Source: a virus
DNA: 38,622 bases
IMG/VR virus record: IMGVR_UViG_3300009177_000071
Location: 1 to 38,622 of that record
Strand: one strand, 5' to 3'
Below are positions 36,010 through 38,622 of the stretch, one piece after another (within the stretch, counting starts at the first letter, position 1; each line of letters opens with the position of its first letter). The notes under the pieces are model-generated. The model searched no databases and had not been told where the DNA came from. It worked only from the letters and a program-made list of their open reading frames with translations. A program made the position numbers and the translations under genes.

Positions 36010-36235
36010 CGAGCCCCCGTTTCGGCCAGCTCTCGGTCACGACCTCGACCTCCTCGTCCTCGAACGGCTCGCGCTCGACGAAGAACCCGAAGCGTGTCTT
36101 CCCGACGCGCATGTCGCGGGTGCGGGTCAGGTACTTGTAGACGAGCACCATCAAGACCAGGATCAGCACGCTCGCGAGCACGACCGGGAGCGCCGAGAAA
36201 GCGTCGGTCGCGATCACTGCTTCACGCACGTCCAC
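36002..36235 (-). CDS. Single-pass membrane protein (77 aa), holin candidate
   Basis: Residues 15-36 are a transmembrane helix (ALPVVLASVLILVLMVLVYK). A basic stretch follows (YLTRTRDMRVGKTRFGFF), then an acidic tail (EDEEVEVVTESW). It lies two genes downstream of the endolysin among three small membrane genes, so it may belong to the lysis cassette. The GTG start at 36235 overlaps the previous gene by 22 bases; a second GTG at 36229 is possible. Confidence 0.65.
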   Translation of the reverse strand: MDVREAVIATDAFSALPVVLASVLILVLMVLVYKYLTRTRDMRVGKTRFGFFVEREPFEDEEVEVVTESWPKRGLDD

Positions 36236-36528
36236 ACTTCGACGTGCCCGCCTGGCGAGTTGAGCACGACCGCCTCGAAGTCACTGCCGGTCGGGCACTG
36301 ATCAGCGCCACCGGTTCCGGCTGGCCCCGGCGGCCCCGCCGGGCCTGCTGGCCCTGCCGGGCCGGTCGGGCCTGTTTCGCCGCCGACCTGAACCGTGGTG
36401 GTCTTCGTCGGCGCCCCGGCGAAGCCGACCCCGAGGGCTTTGGCGGCGAAGAACCCGCTAATGCTCGCCAGGGCCAACGCCCCCAGCATCGCGATCACCA
36501 GACCCTGTCTCCGTATGAACGCGACCAT
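36214..36528 (-). CDS. Membrane-anchored collagen-like protein (104 aa)
   Basis: A transmembrane or signal helix (LVIAMLGALALASISGFFAA, residues 10-29) is followed by a threonine-rich stalk and seven collagen-type Gly-X-Y triplets (GPTGPAGPAGPAGPPGPAG, about 52-70). A C-terminal cap with two cysteines follows (QCPTGSDF...WTCVKQ). Collagen triplets suggest a trimer projecting from the membrane or particle. GGGGAGGAGC stands before the ATG. It overlaps its neighbours on both sides. In the lysis region it could be a spanin-like or exclusion protein; this is a guess. Confidence 0.7.
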   Translation of the reverse strand: MVAFIRRQGLVIAMLGALALASISGFFAAKALGVGFAGAPTKTTTVQVGGETGPTGPAGPAGPAGPPGPAGTGGADQCPTGSDFEAVVLNSPGGHVEVWTCVKQ

Positions 36529-36688
36529 GCTCCTCCCCCCTGGTGAGCCCCTGCTTGTACAGCTCCAGCCGCTCGCGGCACTCCTTCTCCATCCGCTTGC
36601 GCATCGAGCGGATCACGAAGACGGCGCCGAGCACGCTCCCGGCGCCGGACAGGAACGCCCCGAACGCCGCGACCTGATCGGAAGACAC
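36458..36688 (-). CDS. Small membrane protein next to the endolysin (76 aa), holin candidate
   Basis: The N-terminal helix (VAAFGAFLSGAGSVLGAVFV, residues 6-25) is followed by a basic turn IRSMRKRMEKECRERLELYK. Similar small proteins with one hydrophobic helix and this kind of basic segment often accompany lysins in actinophages. GTG start four bases after the endolysin stop. Its last 23 codons overlap the collagen-like gene in another frame and look less constrained. Confidence 0.62.
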   Translation of the reverse strand: MSSDQVAAFGAFLSGAGSVLGAVFVIRSMRKRMEKECRERLELYKQGLTRGEEHGRVHTETGSGDRDAGGVGPGEH

Positions 36689-36692
36689 ACGC

Positions 36693-37622
36693 TCACGCGA
36701 CGCGAATGAAGGTCGTCGTCTGCGCGGTGGCCGAGCGCTGCCTGCGCATCACGGCTCCCCCATTGCTGTTGTTGTCAACCGAAGTATTTCCTTCGATGGC
36801 CGTAAAACTCGAGCCGCCCGTCCAGGCCTCGAATATGCCGACATGATCGTAAGTGCCGTCCGGCCCGCCGTCCCAATTGTAGGTCACCAGATCCCCTGGA
36901 ATAACCGAGCTGGGGATACTCAAGCCATTACGGTTATTCCTACCGTCCGAGACCATATACGGGACGTAGGCGTAGTTTTGCCCTTTCGCAAAACTCGGCG
37001 ATCCGCCCGCGTCAACCTCGTAGCAATATGACACGAATGCCGCACACCACGGCTGGTAATTGCAGCCATACCATTCTCCGAAGCGCGTGTCATTGCTGTT
37101 AGGCGGGCTCTCCTTGTAACCGAGATAGCCGATCGCGGCTTCGAGCGCCCGCTGTCTCGTCGTCTTCCCCTCAACGGGCGGCGGCTCGGGAGCTGGCTCC
37201 TCGCCGCCGTACAGCTGCCAGGCCTGCGCGATCAGGTTCGCCGCATTGGCGTCCATCGCCATCTCGCCCTGATGAGGCCCTGTCGGGCAGCGGATACTCC
37301 TCAACGTGTTGAACGTTGCCAGTCCCACGAATCCCGAAGCATCGATGCCTTGCTGACGCTGTACTCCTGCGATACCCGTGTTGACGACGTTCGGGCCGCT
37401 CCCGTGACTGAAGGCGTTGCTAAACGCCCGGTCGAAGTTCGAGGCGGGCCCCGGCCATCTGCCAGCTCGCCAGCAAGTCCGCTTATAGGCCTCTACGTCC
37501 GGCCCGTTGACCGAGGGCGTCTTGCCTTTCGAGGCGGCGTCCGGCGGGTATAGCGGACGCGGGAAGCCCGGTACGGGAACCATCGGCCCACCCTTGTACG
37601 GGGCTTCCCACCATGCGCTCAT
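36693..37622 (-). CDS. Endolysin: peptidoglycan-binding-like plus CHAP amidase (309 aa)
   Basis: Residues 38-112 resemble a peptidoglycan-binding domain (GPDVEAYKRTCWRAGRW, then VQRQQGIDASGFVGLATFNT). After a Pro/Glu linker, residues 155-309 are a CHAP domain with Cys193 in PWCAAFVSYC, His260 in YDHVGIF and Glu277 in AIEGN as the likely catalytic triad. It would cleave peptide or amide bonds of murein to release progeny. The ATG shares a base with the preceding TAA (TAATG). Base composition is visibly poorer in G/C at third positions than in flanking genes, which suggests separate acquisition. Confidence 0.88.
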   Translation of the reverse strand: MSAWWEAPYKGGPMVPVPGFPRPLYPPDAASKGKTPSVNGPDVEAYKRTCWRAGRWPGPASNFDRAFSNAFSHGSGPNVVNTGIAGVQRQQGIDASGFVGLATFNTLRSIRCPTGPHQGEMAMDANAANLIAQAWQLYGGEEPAPEPPPVEGKTTRQRALEAAIGYLGYKESPPNSNDTRFGEWYGCNYQPWCAAFVSYCYEVDAGGSPSFAKGQNYAYVPYMVSDGRNNRNGLSIPSSVIPGDLVTYNWDGGPDGTYDHVGIFEAWTGGSSFTAIEGNTSVDNNSNGGAVMRRQRSATAQTTTFIRVA

Positions 37623-37924
37623 TACGAGCCCGAGCTGGCCTTCGTGGTCGTCGGCGCGGCCTGCTTCGCCGCGTCGGCCTGCTGCGCCTTCGCAGCCTCC
37701 TCCGCAGCCTTCGCGTCCTCGCGCGCCGCCTTGTCCTCGCTCTCGGTGACGGCCTTCAGCTCGTCCTCGCGCGCCTGGTCGCGCTCGTCCTTCAGCTTCT
37801 GCTCCTCATCGGGCAGGATCTCGACCCCGTCCGAGCCGGACAGATCGGGGCTGACGTACCCGGCCTGCGGATGCCCCGAGGGCACCGGCAGCTTCTTCTC
37901 TTCCTTCGATCCAGCAGGACTCAT
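37622..37924 (-). CDS. Charged coiled-coil protein (100 aa)
   Basis: From residue 38 the chain is a long helix of alternating acidic and basic residues (EEQKLKDERDQAREDELKAV, then DKAAREDAKAAEEAAKAQQA), with a Ser/Thr-rich end. The frame is open upstream, but AAAGGAGC precedes the ATG at 37924. It is located between fibre-like and endolysin genes. It may be a chaperone or a virion-associated spacer; no family is recognised. Confidence 0.7.
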   Translation of the reverse strand: MSPAGSKEEKKLPVPSGHPQAGYVSPDLSGSDGVEILPDEEQKLKDERDQAREDELKAVTESEDKAAREDAKAAEEAAKAQQADAAKQAAPTTTKASSGS

Positions 37925-37938
37925 CGTGCTCCTTTCGA

Positions 37939-38550
37939 TTAGGAAACAGCCAACGGTGTGACGCAGATCCAGCGGTTGTTGACAGTCCATGTCCCGTTCG
38001 CGCCGTAGCCGAAAATCTTCAGAACCGCGCCCGCCGAACAGAGCAGCGGGCATTTGATCGGTGCCCAGCCGCAGACGTTGGCCGAGTCTGCGTAGAACTG
38101 GCTGTAGTAGCTGGGACTCGGCTGGCCGCTGAAGTTCGGCCCCTGTGCCATCAGCCCCGCCGCCTGAGTGCCGCCCTGATCGATGTTCGTCTCGACCATG
38201 TACCAGCCGCTGCGAGGGACGGTGAGAGCGGGCGTCGAAAGTTCATGCCAACCCGCCCCCTGCGTGCCGGGATTGGCGCTATCCGCCACCATCCAAGGCG
38301 TGCCGCCGATGAACTCCCACTTCCGCGGCGAGCTTGATGAGGCGTTGTAGCGGAACCGCCATGAGTAGTTCGCGCCGCCCAGGACGTCAACCAGGATCGC
38401 CTCCTGGCCGTCAACCGGCGAGGCGGGCAGCGAGGTGCCGTAGCTCGGCTTGCCCAGATCAACGGAGGCGATCCCGTTCTCGATGTTGTTCATCTTCGCC
38501 GCATCAACGGGCGTGACGTTGTCAGTCCAGACTGTCTTCGTGTACGTCAT
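37939..38550 (-). CDS. Fibre- or appendage-like virion protein, paralogue of 2593-3216
   Basis: The N-terminal module (TYTKTVWTDNVTPVDAAKMN, then NIENGIASVD) and the middle segment (LPASPVDGQEAILVDVLGGA, WRFRYNASSSSPRKWEFIGG) align by eye with the gene at 2593-3216. The C-terminal half differs and is rich in Tyr, Ser and Asn (FSGQPSPSYYSQFYADSA), with Cys residues near CGWAPIKCPLLC. ATG at 38550 is chosen over the GTG at 38556 because it matches the paralogue start and overlaps the upstream stop (ATGA). It probably forms part of a receptor-binding or decoration structure. Confidence 0.7.
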   Translation of the reverse strand: MTYTKTVWTDNVTPVDAAKMNNIENGIASVDLGKPSYGTSLPASPVDGQEAILVDVLGGANYSWRFRYNASSSSPRKWEFIGGTPWMVADSANPGTQGAGWHELSTPALTVPRSGWYMVETNIDQGGTQAAGLMAQGPNFSGQPSPSYYSQFYADSANVCGWAPIKCPLLCSAGAVLKIFGYGANGTWTVNNRWICVTPLAVS

Positions 38551-38622
38551 AGGCACCCCGCGGGTTGAAGATCAATGGTTCGGGTGACGGGTGGGAACAG
38601 ATACGTGTAGCCGCCGACGAGA
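38547..38622 (-). CDS. C-terminus of an upstream late gene, cut by the right edge
   Basis: The frame gives LVGGYTYLFPPVTRTIDLQP and AGCL before a TGA that overlaps the next ATG as ATGA, like other coupled late genes. Too little remains to name it. Its position suggests another structural gene. Confidence 0.55.
   Translation of the reverse strand, partial: LVGGYTYLFPPVTRTIDLQPAGCL

Overview
The window looks like part of a temperate, probably short-tailed (podovirus-like) phage or prophage from a high-GC Gram-positive host, most likely an actinobacterium. The evidence is: strong GC bias at third codon positions; large-terminase, tail-collar and giant internal-virion genes; a tyrosine integrase with an excisionase-like neighbour; cell-wall enzymes suited to thick peptidoglycan (a resuscitation-promoting-factor-like domain, a CHAP endolysin, a transglycosylase plus M15-type lysin); and dense packing with ATGA/GTGA overlaps. 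No tRNA, rRNA, CRISPR array or insertion sequence was seen.

Layout. 1-3216 (mostly minus strand): the terminase large subunit runs off the left edge; next to it are two small plus-strand genes, an Rpf-like hydrolase, an Ig-like (IPT/TIG) protein, two tiny genes and a fibre-like protein. 3370-5012 (plus): two winged-helix proteins and four tightly coupled small genes. 5045-6998 (minus): three genes separated by untranslated DNA that holds a pseudoknot-like structure and an operator-like cluster. 7438-10937 (plus): an array of 14 small genes cut into ten blocks, each preceded by a stem-loop, a conserved CGGTCAACC motif and a strong ribosome binding site. 10966-12084 (minus): a SLOG-family protein and a zinc/HTH protein. 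12291-18909 (plus): a membrane micropeptide coupled to an Xre regulator, an SSB-like protein, a Cas4/RecB-like nuclease, an HNH protein, a resolvase-like nuclease, small coupled genes, an excisionase-like protein and the integrase. 18910-19296: untranslated, with a terminator, integrase-arm-like repeats and a nested inverted repeat. 19297-20460 (minus): two regulators behind a recognisable promoter. 20572-38622 (minus): late genes. In transcription order from the right edge these are a fibre-like protein, a coiled-coil protein, the CHAP endolysin, three small membrane proteins, two head-tail connector/tail proteins, a tail-collar protein, two internal virion-type proteins, a 2556-residue giant protein, a dual-domain lysin and a small gene.

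How the parts fit. Portal and capsid genes are absent. They would be expected downstream of the terminase, beyond the left edge, and upstream of the fibre genes, beyond the right edge. That would fit a circular or circularly permuted map, but it is an inference. The integrase, excisionase-like gene, attP-like region and two-regulator cassette would form the lysogeny module; the SSB-like protein and nucleases form a recombination/replication module; the small-gene array is probably early takeover genes under one shared post-transcriptional scheme.

The most unusual feature is that scheme: thirteen plus-strand copies of a stem-loop + CGGTCAACC + Shine-Dalgarno signal, and one apparent copy on the other strand inside the giant late gene, where it introduces a 65-codon reading frame in a different phase. 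Next are two 11-bp helices interlocked as a pseudoknot at 5427-5496 and a 49-residue membrane peptide built from 21-bp repeats and coupled to the Xre regulator.
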